Of a stretch of 64,000 bases of DNA, positions 11,697 through 24,659 are shown piece after piece. Position numbers and translations under genes: made by a program. Source of the stretch: Glebionis coronaria (taxonomy: Eukaryota; Streptophyta; Magnoliopsida; Asterales; Asteraceae); assembly GCA_025667525.1 (NCBI GenBank), contig CM046882.1:525972618-526036617 (forward strand), read 5' to 3'. The first letter of the stretch is position 1. Each line of letters opens with the position of its first letter. The notes below the pieces were generated by a model. That model searched no databases and was not told the origin of the DNA. It saw only the letters and a program-made list of their open reading frames with translations.

Positions 11697-11984
11697 TTAT
11701 GGGGTATTGCAAAGCGTCTCATTATTTCTGGGAGCAGCCCCGTCCATTCCTTCTTTGGAGTCTTTTTTCAGAATGAGAGATAAAAGTCTCAAGACTACAC
11801 TACCCATTTGATTGGGATGAATGGTCTTTAATGAGTGACTCCGGGTTAGCTTTTTTATTACACAACTTTTTTGTATTTGATTTTCGCCGCCCATTTGATT
11901 TTCAACTTTATGGTTGTCTGAGCTCTCTAGCTTTGGCAGTTCAAATGCATTATCGGTGTTGAAGTGCATGATATCCCGACCCAT
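11697..11984 (-). pseudogene. 95-codon ORF, unrecognised fragment
   Basis: This ATG-initiated ORF encodes a hydrophilic N-terminal half and a C-terminal stretch SVVLRLLSLILKKDSKEGM. Composition is more protein-like than its neighbours, but there is no recognised domain and no promoter signal. It could be a captured exon in Helitron B or chance. Confidence 0.25.
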
Positions 11985-11999
11985 ATTTAGAAACCCTTA

Positions 12000-14900
12000 C
12001 AAACAAACAAAATGCTATGATAATGAAAGTGGCGTATGACACGTTTTGTTTCACGGTCATGTTTTTAAAAGTCACTCAATATTCACAAATTTTCTTCCTT
12101 TCTTATTCGCCTTTTGGAATTACCTAATCTGATTTTCATAGAAACTGATATCTAATGGTCTACTCAGCTGAAGATATGTTTTCCTTGGCTCTTCAATTGC
12201 TTTAGATGAAAGTTGTAGTTGGATCTTGGAGGTTTAATAATCTGAAAACAATATTTTTGGAAATTTGTCTATAAAAACTTGGTTATGCTCCTGAATATTA
12301 TATTTTTATGAACTGTCTTAATTGTTAAAACCATACATACATGTTGATTTTAAATGAGCGTCAAAACATGGCGCCTTTAACCTCATCATTTCAGCTTGAT
12401 CATACAAATTGTAATGTAGGTAGTCGAGAAGTAGCAGGTTCAGGAGTAATTCTTGTTGATCACAAATTTAAACTTATAATCATAAGATTCCCAAATAGTA
12501 ATACTAATAATGTAAGATATTAAAAAAAATTAACCTGCCCCAACTCATCATGGCGCAATCTAGCAACTCGGTGCAAAGTGAGGAAATTACTACAAATAAA
12601 TAGCATTATATAATCAGACACAATGAACATACAATATATGCTACCTCGTGTTAAACCTCCAAGACCCATTTGCTTAATTGTAGAGTGAAATTATGGATAC
12701 GCAAAAATCACATATATGCCACGACTATTGTACCCGGTAATATACGCCTATAACGAATATGAAATCCTTTCTTAGTTTATGAGCTGAGATCAGAAGTGTG
12801 GCCCACCCATAAGTCTATGTAGTTTATATATGTGTTACTGAGCATGCCACTTATGCTTGCAAGGTTCGTTTGTGACAGAGGTGTTAATTAGAAGTCGAGT
12901 TCACCTAGATCTTTGATGGAAAGATTGCCTTTTCTAGCAACTTAGTTAGTAAAAAATAAGATTGACGCCATATTCATAAGTATTCACAAGAATTAGTGAA
13001 AATAAAATGCAAGTTACCTGCTAGAGATCTTATTCCAACTTGTCCATGAAATTAGCTACTGGTACTAAAAGATAGGAATATTAAATACGTTGTACCTAAG
13101 CAAAGCTCAAATAATACTACCAATAAGCCAAGATGACAGGAGTTACATAAGAGAACCTACTACAAATTTATTTGTATTTCTGGCTGCCATCGAAGTCTGG
13201 TGCGGGCGGTGTTCCTGCAAGGATTCAAATTGCAGATGTGCTTTAGAAAGTATTATAGGTGTAGATGTTTGACCTGATGAGCGAATTTTTTCTTCTTTTA
13301 TGGTCACCTTCCTGTAAGATCTTTTGGCCTACTAAATAACGTTTTTAGCAACATCGTCAAACTGTTCCTCATCATCCCATACTCAAGGAAACATATACGC
13401 CCAAAGAAAGAGTTTGATCAGTTGGTTACTTTCATTGTGGCCATTGGCTGCTGCCTAACAATGGATCGTTAGTAAAAGGTGTTGTTATCACACGTATAAA
13501 GTGCTTAATAATGTTGAAGCTCTTAGACTACATTTTCAATATTGTATCATCTCTATAGGCAAACGCAAATTATAAGTCTGTGTACCAATTTTCGAAACAC
13601 TAATTTCTGATTATTAGTATTTTCACCAAATGCAATCTTGAAACCCTCTAACAAAAGTGATTATTGTATTTGATAACTGCATTTCGAGTTTACAACACTT
13701 TAGTAACAGCCCCTTGTTGACATGGTAACCTACTAAAACTTGAAATAAGGCAAAAGAGAATAATGTTTTACCGGATTGTTTTCTCCAAAATAGGCTCGGC
13801 ATCATCAATCATATAGTATACTGAAACAGAGTTGGTAAATAATAGATCAAGCTTAAAAGCCTTGGATCATCCATACAAAACCACTTGATATCCTTCAGAT
13901 ATTTCAGAGCTTCTTCTTCTCAAAACTCTGTGATCTGTAGAAACCACAATCAAAATTAGTGGAGTCGATAAAGAAGTTGTATGATCATGATACGCTTTTG
14001 TTATTGAAACAGTGTTCTTATGTCTTTCGTAGTAATTTCATGATACTTAACTTCAATTTTGCATATCGTATGTTCCTAAATTATGGTTTAACGGAAGTAT
14101 AAGCAAAAGTCCTAAAAAGGCATTAAGTAAGAGCTCGAACAGGGTTTTTCTTTACTATGAATATCTAAGAGATGAATTAACTCGCACGGATACAGGAACA
14201 TGAATAGGAGCTCGGGTACGCCTTAAACAAATCACTTAAGGTCAGGAGGTGTCATATGCTCAAGTAGATCCCGGTGGTATGCTTGTGTATACACAAGACT
14301 GATGTTAGTGTAGAAACATTTCCTATTTTGTCATTATTTAAGATTAATTTGCAGTGTTTCATTCTGCACAAACAATCTACACGGTAAATATCAGGAGAAA
14401 CACAATGGATTAAAACATGGAAAAAATTATAAAGGAATAGAATCTTAACTTGCCTTAGCATTCTGAATAAATTAACCTTTTGGGGAACATATGTGAAGAA
14501 GGGAATTGTACATCCTTCACTAAGCTATAAAGCACTTTCTAAGCACTTCAAATAAGCTATGTTTTGTTGCTTGACTTGCCTCCATCTAATATTCTATAAT
14601 CACATAGGTCCGTAATTGCATTGATGAGCTTCGAGTGATATCAAGAAAGTGAAACACTGGTATAAAGAAAGTGAAACCAAAGCTCATCACCTTACCTAAA
14701 CACATGGACATTCTGCGGTACTATGTATATTGCCTTTTGGACGAAACATTTATGGAACATCTGACCTCACCAACATCATAAACATTTCCAAGAATATCAG
14801 GCATCCGGACAAACATGTGGCAGCCTCATATTGTTCTTTGTGGTAACAAATGTAAGACATGGGTGAAAGTGATAAAAAAGAGAAGTCACAAGCTCAATCT

Positions 14901-15620
14901 GTTGTAGTGTAGAAAGAACAAAAAGAGGAGTTTTTCCCATACCGGACTTCACTTGGCAGATGACAGCCATACCTAATATAGCATGTGGTATGCACTCGTT
15001 TAGCTTTTATACTGTCAAATGTTGTGTGCCAGAACAATAGACTTACAAAATAAACATGTGACATATTCGGATTGTGGATCAAAAGTATTCTAAAGTTTTG
15101 GTTCTTCTACAGATCACAAAGATGTGAGTGTAAAACGACTGCAAGCGAAAAAACATACCTGCAACGTGACCAACAGTGGGTGATTGATGCTCATGCACTT
15201 AAAAAAGTAGATATCCGAATAACAGTTGTTGATGCAACTGATGATGCTCGTGGGGCATCTGATATAAGGCTTACATACGCTGGTCTGCTCCTTGTCAATA
15301 CTTCTTTTCCTTGTAACAGATTCACTTTTTAACTAACATACATAATACTTCTTTCTTGCAACAGATTCATTTTTTAAAGTCAGGACCTATCAAGAAGCGA
15401 AAAAGAAGAAGGTTTTCTTGACCTGCAAACGTTGGACCAACTTTTCAATCTGCAGTCGTGGAAAGTTTGGCAGTGTCAAGTCTTGCTAGAACCACAGTTC
15501 GCACAGGATACATAAGGATTTAAAGTCCTATTTTCAGAATATTTATAACGATTTACTATTCACTAATACCATTCTGGTGAAAGTAAGAAAACATTGAAAA
15601 CGTAATTAAGTTCAACTGAA
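12000..15620. other. Helitron B interior, no supported gene
   Basis: Only short ORFs of up to 86 codons occur. One at 15072-15332 (+) contains DQQWVIDAHALKKVDIRITV and could be a further captured exon, but its family is not recognised. No RNA gene or clear repeat was seen. Confidence 0.35.
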
Positions 15621-15635
15621 AGGAAGAAGGATCAC

Positions 15636-15778
15636 CTCTGAGAAAAGATCCTTCCAGCACCAAGAGCGTTGTGTCCGACTTCATTGTTACCCATGTCGTC
15701 TTCAGTAGCAAGCCCGACAGCAGTTCCATGAGCAACTGAGTGTTTGACTATGCAAGATGCAAATTGGTACCTCGCCAT
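15636..15778 (-). pseudogene. Captured exon of cofactor-independent phosphoglycerate mutase
   Basis: The minus strand reads TTTGCAG, then an exon starting ATGGCGAGG and ending TCTCAGAG before GTGATCC (143 nt). Its peptide includes [15 protein letters not shown] and [16 protein letters not shown], the unmistakable active-site segment of plant 2,3-bisphosphoglycerate-independent phosphoglycerate mutase, the glycolytic enzyme interconverting 3- and 2-phosphoglycerate. In this family the motif DMGNSEVGH carries the catalytic serine; here it reads DMGNNEVGH, so the nucleophile is lost. Only this exon is present, ending in phase 2, and the intron after it leads nowhere. It is a non-functional fragment, most simply captured by Helitron B in sense orientation. 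Confidence 0.8.
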
Positions 15779-15789
15779 CTGCAAATTAA

Positions 15790-17222
<1,433 letters not shown>

Positions 17223-17336
17223 TCGGATCCTTCATTTCTTCCTTTCCCTTGACCTACCACCTTAAGTGGTTTGGAAGCTTGGGAACTTAGTTGCCTTTAA
17301 ATAAGTTATTTATTTCGTTGTTGCTTGTTTGTCACC

Positions 17337-20300
17337 ATGTCTATTCATGGTGACGCTGACACTGAGAGTGTCGTTGATCCTGTTACTTTGATAGTAAGCT
17401 TAATGTTAGTGAACCTTTGCATTCAAACCTTAATGATTCTACTGCTTTAACTATTGTGTCTGTAAATTAAAAGGCACTAATAATTATAAAATCTGGTCTA
17501 ATGCTATGTTGTTAGCTTTAGAAGGTAAAAACAAACTGGTTTTATTGATGGAACTTGTTAAAGGTCTATTGTTGATGAGGTTTTAGAGAAACAATGGGAT
17601 AAAGTTAATATTGTTGTGTTGGGTGGATTCTTAACTCCATCTTTGAAGAGTTATTTCTTGGACAAATTATTTCAAAAAAGGTTAAACGTGTTTGGAAAGA
17701 ATTAAAAGAAATTTATCATAAGGTTGATGGTTCTGTCAAATTTAATTTGTATAACAAGATTAATACGTTGAGACAAAATGGTTCTAACTTGTCTAATTAT
17801 TATCATAAGTTGAATGATTTGTGGAAAAAAACTGATCTTATGATTGAATTGCCTGATTGTCTATGTACTGGTGGTGGTGACTTTAAATAGCATACTCAGC
17901 TTATGAAATTGATGCAACTTTTGATGGAGCTTGATGATTCTTATATGAGTATTAGGCGTTCCATTCTATTTATAGAGTTTTTACCAGATGTTAAAGAGGC
18001 TTATGCCTTTATCTCTAGTGAGGAATCTTAAAGATTGGCATTTGGTAGTGTTTCTGGACTTTCTAAAAGGGCTCAAACTTCTGCTTTTTGTCTAATGGGC
18101 CTACTAGAAACAATTTTCAAAGAAATCCGCCCTTTAATACCAATAACTTGAGACCTAATAATGATACCACTGCCTTTAGACCTAGTAATTATAATATTGC
18201 TAGATCTAATGTGAACTATAGGTATATTGATGAGACTTGTGGGTTTAAAGTTCATACTATTGATAGATGGTTTAAAATCATTGGGTATCATGTTGATTTT
18301 GGAAAGTAAAAATCTGTTCAAAACATTTAAGGGAAAAATGTTTCAAAGAATCCTGTTGGTTCTTCTTCTTCATCTGATTTTATAGATGAACAACTTGCTA
18401 CTTTGCTTTCTCTTATTAAACACAACAATGTTTATGAGAAAATTGTTAAAGCAAATATAAAAGGTACTTATTTCAACTCTAGTAAGATTTTCAATGATAA
18501 CTTTGAGAAGTTTTTTTGTTCTAACACCAATATTCAGTGTAAGTTAGTTCACAACAGGACTTATTGATTCAAGGGCTAATCAGCATATGACCAATGATGA
18601 AAAAGACTTAGATAATGTTTATGATATCTCTCATCTTACTATTAAAGTTGTTCACCCTAATGGGACAAAAGCTATTATTCTAAAATGGGGAATCTTATAT
18701 TGTTCACTGTCCAACGGGTTAGTCTTGTTTGATGTACTGGTTATACCTAAATATTGTGTAACTTTGATATTTGTTAATAAGCTTGCTAAAGATAATAAGA
18801 TCTATGTTGTGTTTGATGAGAATAAATGTTTATTTTTGAATCTGGAAATGTCCTGGGGACTGATAGACAATTTGGTGGTTCGAACTATTTAGATACTCAA
18901 GGTATTAAGTGTAATAGTAGTAATATTGTCATTACTTGTTCTCTGTCTCAATATGATTGACATTGTAGACTTGGGTACCCGGTAAATCTTGTTCTAAATG
19001 TTTTAAAAAGGCACATTGAAGTTTTATCGACATGAACAATTTAAATTTTGTAAAGTTTTTTAAAGAGCTAAACAAACTAGAAAACCTTTTCTATTAAATG
19101 ATCATAACGCTAAAAGTCTGGTGATATTGATTTAGATTTATGGGGGCCTTACAAGGTTGCTAATTATTCTGGTCATAAGTCTTTCCTTCTGTTGTGGATG
19201 ATTACACTAGGGTTGTTTGGGTATACTTGATTAAGTATAAAGATGAAGTTGTCTCTCTCATCACTTTTTTTTATAATATGATCAAAAATCAATTCAATAA
19301 TCAATGAGACTGAATTTTTAAATCAAACCTTTAACAAGTTTTGCAATGAAAATGTAATTATACATTAGACATCTTGTGTCTATTCTCCACAACAAAATGG
19401 TTTAGTTAAGAGGAAACATAGGCATATGCTTAATGTTTCCTAACTCTTTCTGTTTCAGGGGGAATTTCTTTGAGGTTTTGGACTAAATGTATTCTAACTG
19501 CTATATCTTATTAACAGATTACCCTCTTTGATGCTAAATAGAAAGTCTATAAAATTAGTCCTAATCTCTTCAATATCATAATCTTTGGTTGCTCATGTTT
19601 TGCTACTTGGCTTAATAATCATGATAAACTTAGTAGCAGATAAGAAAATGTGTGATGGTGGGTTAGTCTAGTTCTCAAAAGGGTTATAGGGTTTATAGTC
19701 TTGATAGGAATCAGATTTTTGTCTCTAGAGATGTTAAGTTTTTTGAATCTTTTTTCCTATTAAGAACTCTGTTTCAAAAAATAAAAATAAAGATATTTTT
19801 AATGTTTTTCAAGATATAAATCACTTAAATGTTTTTGATCTAAATTACCTTGAGCTTCCTAATAATGATGAAAGAGTATAATACAACCATAATAGTGACC
19901 ACGAGTCACCGAGTGATAGCAGCCACTCTACACTTCCTGGTGAGAATGTGAACACTTTTAATTCCACTTTGATTAAGGTTGAACACCATAACACTTATGC
20001 CAATGATGCTTGAGTGTTAGAGGATGAGGCAACCACACTTGATGATAACTCAATGTCTGAAGGACATGTAGATTCTATTTCTATCAACTATGCTCAGTGT
20101 ACTCAAAACTTAAGAAGGTCTTCTATACCTTTTATTTTCCAAAAAAACTACAATGACTATGTTGTTAACTCTAAAGTCAAATATAGGATTGAAAGATTTG
20201 TTGGGTATTCAAGGCTTAGTGCTGAGAATCTATGCTTTGTAACCCAAATCAATAAAAATAGTGAACCTAAGACTTTTTTTAAGCATCTCAAAGCTCTCAT

Positions 20301-20705
20301 CGGGTAAATGGTTTCCTTACTTGAAAATGATACTTGGGATCTAGTTGAACTTCCTAAAGGAAGAAAAGCCCTAGGTTGTATATGGATGAGGAAACTTAAT
20401 TTCAAGTCTAGTGTTGAGATTGAGAGGTACAAGGCCACACTTGTAGCTCAAAGGTATAGTCAGAAGGAAGGGATAGATTATGAGGAAACATTTTCTCGTG
20501 TTGTTAAATGGTAGCTGTTAGATGCTTGCTTAATTTAGCTATTATGCAGTCTTGGCTTATTTTTCAACTTGACATTAATAATGCCTTTTTATATGGTGAC
20601 TTAGATGAGACTGTTTATATGAAACCACCTCAAGGATACTATCCTGGAGGTGATAACATGGTGTGCAGACTTAAAAGTCATTATATGGTAGGTCTCTAAG
20701 CTTTG
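17337..20705 (+). pseudogene. Decayed Ty1/copia gag-pol, truncated in RT
   Basis: Many frameshifts and stops break a former gag-pol. Recognisable parts in order are: gag (around 17480-18010, with QNGSNLSNYYHKLNDLWKK, parallel to the intact element's gag); a ruined zinc knuckle near 18235 (TCGFKVHTIDRW); a protease motif changed from DSGANQH to DSRANQH near 18565; integrase remnants 18900-19640; and reverse transcriptase pieces at 20308-20699 (FQLDINNAFLYGDLDETVY). Homology stops at about 20700, where the RT motif following VCRL is replaced by unrelated DNA. The polymerase catalytic YVDD box and RNase H are absent. No LTRs were identified. It belongs to the same broad lineage as the element at 31592-37819. 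Confidence 0.85.
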
Positions 20706-22237
20706 CATGATATAGTAAGTAGTGAGTGAGTTGATGAGTGGTGGTGAGTTGTGTAAAGAAGGTGACAGTGACATTGTGAACGAAGTAAAGATGTTAAGGC
20801 TCTAAGTTTTGAAGAGAAGCATGATATTGGATTTGAGAGCCATATAGAAGCACCTAAAGGAAGTCGTTACATTTTAGGTAAGTTGAAGATGTATAGAGGG
20901 GTCAAATAGGTGTACTCTTAGAGCTGAAAAGAAGAATGAGGATGGCGAAGATAAGAGTGGTGTGGCTATTGATATAGGTCTAAAAAATTGTGATTCAGAG
21001 GCTGACAAAGGAGACACTAATGTTTTTGTTAAATATGTTAGAGATTTTAGTGAAGTGATAATTGTGAAAGTTGATTCACATGGTGAGACCCATTGGAATG
21101 AGAAAATGAGCTTTAGTGATATGGTTAATGGTTGTTTTAAGCTGAGTTGTGAACTTGATTTGGGTGAAGGGTATAAGTCAGTAGTTGCACATTTTGTGAA
21201 GAATTGGGGAAAGAAAGGTGGCGGTTGCAATAAGAGTGATGACGTAGAGGTTAATACTTTTGGTGGATGGAATGTTACTAAAGAAATGTAAGCTATGGAA
21301 CATAGTTTAAAGGGTAATGGCTCTAGCACTCATATAATGGATTGTGAACCATAGTTTGGTGTTTTACAACATATCAAAGAAGGTATGCATGAGGTTGATT
21401 GTGATGGTTGGCTCATAGGAAGGGAAGTTGTTGGAGGTATGGGGAGGTTTGTGAAGGATAGAAGAAAGGAGAATAGATTTTGCAATAGTCTTTTTGGTGT
21501 TTTAGATAAAGAGAATGACCATGGTAATGGTACTCGCAAGGGAAACCTTATTGTGTTCAACGTGGTAAAAATAGAGATGGCGAGAAGTTTGATAGATTCA
21601 TGAATGATTTCACTTTAGGTAGTAGTAATTCTGATATAGGGAAATGAGAGAGGAGGAAAAAAGAGCTTGTGATGTTTGACATATGGAAGTGGCACAGCCG
21701 GAAGAAAAAAATGGTTGTTTGACATCTAAGGAGTATGGAAATGGCATGTGCTAAATCGCTCGATGGGAATGGAGGTTGGTGGGGTTGATGCGATGGATTT
21801 TAGACATAATTTTGGAATTAAAGACTGAGGTTAAGGGTGTTTGGAGTTACTCTTCACATATTTGAAGTTAGCTTAGAGTTGAAGATCATCAGGTCTGGTT
21901 AAGGGGTGTTTGGCATACAAAATATTTGATGTTTTGGAGTGCTAAACAACTTAAGATGACTATAAGTTGTAAAGTAGTTGATGGTGTTGGAAGCTGAAGT
22001 TTATTGAGGTTATTAAGTTTACAAGAAGCTTAAGTATACAAGTAACCGAAGTTCACACTAAGTTGTTGAAGTTTAGCTTGAGCCTGAAGACTTAAGTCCA
22101 AAGTGAGTTGCTACTTGACCCAAAGTTTTTTTGTGGAGTTGTATTGTTACATGATCTGAGGTGAGGATTGCACCCATAATGGATTATCCATTTTCAAACT
22201 CAATTATTGAGGTCAAGAATCTCTTAAGGGGATGCAT
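20706..22237 (+). other. Unrecognised repeat interior with small ORFs
   Basis: ORFs of 109 codons (20962-21291, containing VRDFSEVIIVKVDSHGETHW) and 72 codons (21385-21603) occur, with comparable open frames on the other strand. No domain is recognised. Because a PPT-like AAGGGGATG and an LTR follow immediately, this is probably the 3' interior of an LTR retrotransposon or a non-autonomous derivative, not a host gene. Confidence 0.35.
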
Positions 22238-22558
22238 TGTTACGAGTCAAATGGTCAACGGGACCACCAGTTATGTACATGTGGAGAACATGGTGGACTG
22301 AAAGACAAATATGCATAATTTTGTTAACCTACCCTACGGCTATATAAACCGTTCACTTGTTCATTTCTCATTATTAGCTATGTGTTTGGGAAATCAATTC
22401 TCTCTTAGATTCTGTTGTAACCCTTATGGGAGAATTCATTTTTTGATAATAAATCCCTTTAACCAATATAGATCCGGATTGGCTTATTGCAGCTTATTCT
22501 ATGTATTGTGTTGCTTAATTCTTGCTTATCTAATAAGTTGGATTGAGAGTGTATAACA
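22238..22558 (+). mobile_element. Probable 3' or solo LTR (321 bp)
   Basis: The segment begins TGTTACGAG and ends GTATAACA, giving short TGTTA...TAACA inverted ends. It is preceded by the purine-rich CTTAAGGGGATG, which looks like a polypurine tract. Inside are a TATA-like CTATATAAACC near 22340 and AATAAA-like signals near 22450. No second copy was found in the window, so it is either the 3' LTR of an element whose 5' end is missing or a solo LTR. Confidence 0.45.
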
Positions 22559-22565
22559 GATTTGG

Positions 22566-23066
22566 TTATTGGAGAGCACAAATAATTATATATGAGTAAT
22601 TACATTCATGTGCATCGCATGCAACAGGATATGCGCATAACATCTTACCTGGGCACATGTTGTGGTACGTGTACCACTGAAGGAAGCACTCGTGCCCAAA
22701 TCGGTTGACCGATTTGTAATCGTACCGATGCGCCGACCGATTTGAACTCCGTCGTTGACCAAACATGGTCGACAATGAGACCAAGATGGGAAAAGGGTCG
22801 AGGTGTGTTTGTGTGTGTTTTTAATTAATAAATATTTATTTTTGTGGGGTATGTTTTTTTTAAGGTTGTCTTGACGAGGAAAAAAGTCGTTATTAGATTG
22901 TTGGAAAGAGAAAGCTAAGGTGGTGGGTAAAATGGGGGTCTACCCCCTCAACTGATGTGCAGAGCCAAAGGAACATAGCTTGCATGTATTCCATGTTTGC
23001 TTTGGCGGTCATGATTTGAACACAATAGGCTAGAACAATGACGGTCAGTTGTATAAGGAAAATCAT
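22566..23066 (-). pseudogene. Truncated TAXI/EDGP-like pseudogene
   Basis: Two pieces of the TAXI-like family lie on the minus strand. From ATG at 23066, MIFLIQLTVIVLAY is a signal peptide like those of the intact paralogues. It runs directly into NMEYMQAMFL, matching NMQFMHAHFL of the 26279 gene after loss of about 35 codons, and then diverges to a stop near 22893. About 200 bp on, GHECFLQWYTYHNM and LCAYPVACDAHECN (about 22703-22600) match the region after WHDC. The rest of the gene is gone where the LTR ends at 22558. This is a dead copy with an internal deletion, an insertion and 3' truncation. Confidence 0.75.
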
Positions 23067-23221
23067 ATTCGAGTGTACGTTTTTTGTGAGTTGTGGATTG
23101 AATACAAGAAAAAAAAAACGTTGAAGAAATAAGTTATAGTGTTATTATTTCTTATATGCGAATACATCCAATTAAAAATAACCCAATTTGAAAACTGAAA
23201 AAAACATTGAACAAGCAGTTC

Positions 23222-23227
23222 TTTATT
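23222..23227 (-). terminator. Poly(A) signal of the 23284 pseudogene
   Basis: AATAAA on the minus strand, 57 bp past the stop, within CTTCCTAATAAA. The same context is conserved downstream of the 26279 gene. Confidence 0.55.
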
Positions 23228-23283
23228 AGGAAGGCAGAGTGTTGATGGATAGTTCCACTTTCATAGCAGAGTTACTGGAACAG

Positions 23284-24593
23284 CTAAGTATAAGTGAGTG
23301 TAAAGTTGAAGTTCGAGCAAGAAGTCTTTTTACGTAACAATGAGGAACTAAACCCAAACGTCGAATTCTCTAAATCAAATACCAGAAAGTTGTCCTCGAA
23401 CTGAAACGTCCCAATCACAATTGCAGGTTCACTAGTCGCACCACCATCGACAAATGCTAGACATGTCACGTCTTTTGTCATTTGCTTCATAGAATTAGCC
23501 GTGGATATGGTCCACCTCTTCCCATCTGGTAGACTAAAATCAATATTGGGTACGTTTAACTTAACTTTCGTATCATTGCTGGAGGTACTGTAACAAAGGC
23601 TAAAAGGCGCAATTGGCTTTGCAGGAGGAATTCGTTTTGTAACCATTGAGAACCTTCTAATCACGCTATTGTAAATGTCAGTTCGTAAAGTGGTGTAGGG
23701 GTCAATTGTACTTAGCTTGGTAAATGTGTTTGCAGGAACTATAGTTGATCTATTTTTAATTATGATGGAATTGACACCGATAAAGTATCCAAAAGAATTT
23801 GGCTGCTTCAACAAGGGGGTGTGAGTAAGTAAACTCCTAATGTCGACATTCGACTGAGGACGAAGGTAGTAAGGACCAATTCCATAAAATAGAACCCCTG
23901 GAGTAGACAAGGTGCTAGGCAAACAAAGCGATACAACGTTCCTAAGCGGTTGATATAAAGAAGCTGGTAACGCATATGGTGACGTTGAAAATGCCATAAC
24001 ACCAGAAACATTGGCAGGGAATGCCTGAAATGCAGAAGAAGGTGCACACGCAGCGTTTGGATTACTACCATACTCTCCAGTATAAATATTTCGACCGTTG
24101 CTTGTGTTGAACGTGAAACTGTCCCAGTTGAGCACGGCTTCACCACACGTTCCGGTAACAGGGTTGACAACATTGACTGGGCATGTACAATCTCCCCAAC
24201 CAGGTAATATGGGATTTTTGGTTACGGGAGAGCATGAAGGATTTTTGTATGAGTAAGTAGTCCTGGCATCCTCACATAGATATTCATGGCATGCAACCGG
24301 ATATGCACAAAGCGTATTACTTGGGCAAACGTCCTGGTAGTAGGACCGCCACTCCAGGAAGCATCGTGCCATGTGAAAGGAGCATCGATGTCTATAAGGA
24401 GTTTTGAATACATATAATGCATGTTATCATAATTTGTCATGAGTTCAACGCTAAAGAGAGGCTTGGCAGCATCGGTATGCTTATAGATCGGGGCAACTAC
24501 GGATGAGTAAGGTGGTGGATACACAGCCATGATTTCATGTTCAAGAGATATGAAAGCTAGAACGAGCACGATTAGCTGTATAAGAGAAAGCAT
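23284..24593 (-). pseudogene. TAXI/EDGP-like gene broken by one missing base
   Basis: Two overlapping frames, 24593-24222 and 24372-23284, together span a complete family member of about 436 residues without introns. The first begins MLSLIQLIVLVLAF (signal peptide) and reaches IDIDAPFTWHD. The second resumes at CFLEWRSYYQ. In the paralogue the junction reads GACTGC; here it is GATGC, so one base is lost at about 24363/24364. The total of 1,310 nt is one short of a multiple of three. The C-terminal frame keeps family landmarks: GVMAFSTSPYALPA, SLCLPS, GPYYL, LSTIDPYT, CLAFVDGG, FQFEDN and FGFSSSLL. A TATA box and poly(A) signal remain. It is either a very recent pseudogene or a sequencing error; everything else is intact. 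Confidence 0.85.
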
Positions 24594-24650
24594 CTTCGTA
24601 TGTTCGTTTGTTTCAGATTAATTGTAGTTTATGAATGAACATCAAGCAGG

Positions 24651-24658
24651 TTTATATA
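24651..24658 (-). promoter_or_regulatory. TATA box of the 23284-24593 gene copy
   Basis: TATATAAA on the minus strand, 58-65 bp upstream of the ATG at 24593. The spacing matches the TATA boxes of the three intact paralogues. Confidence 0.6.
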
Positions 24659-24659
24659 A

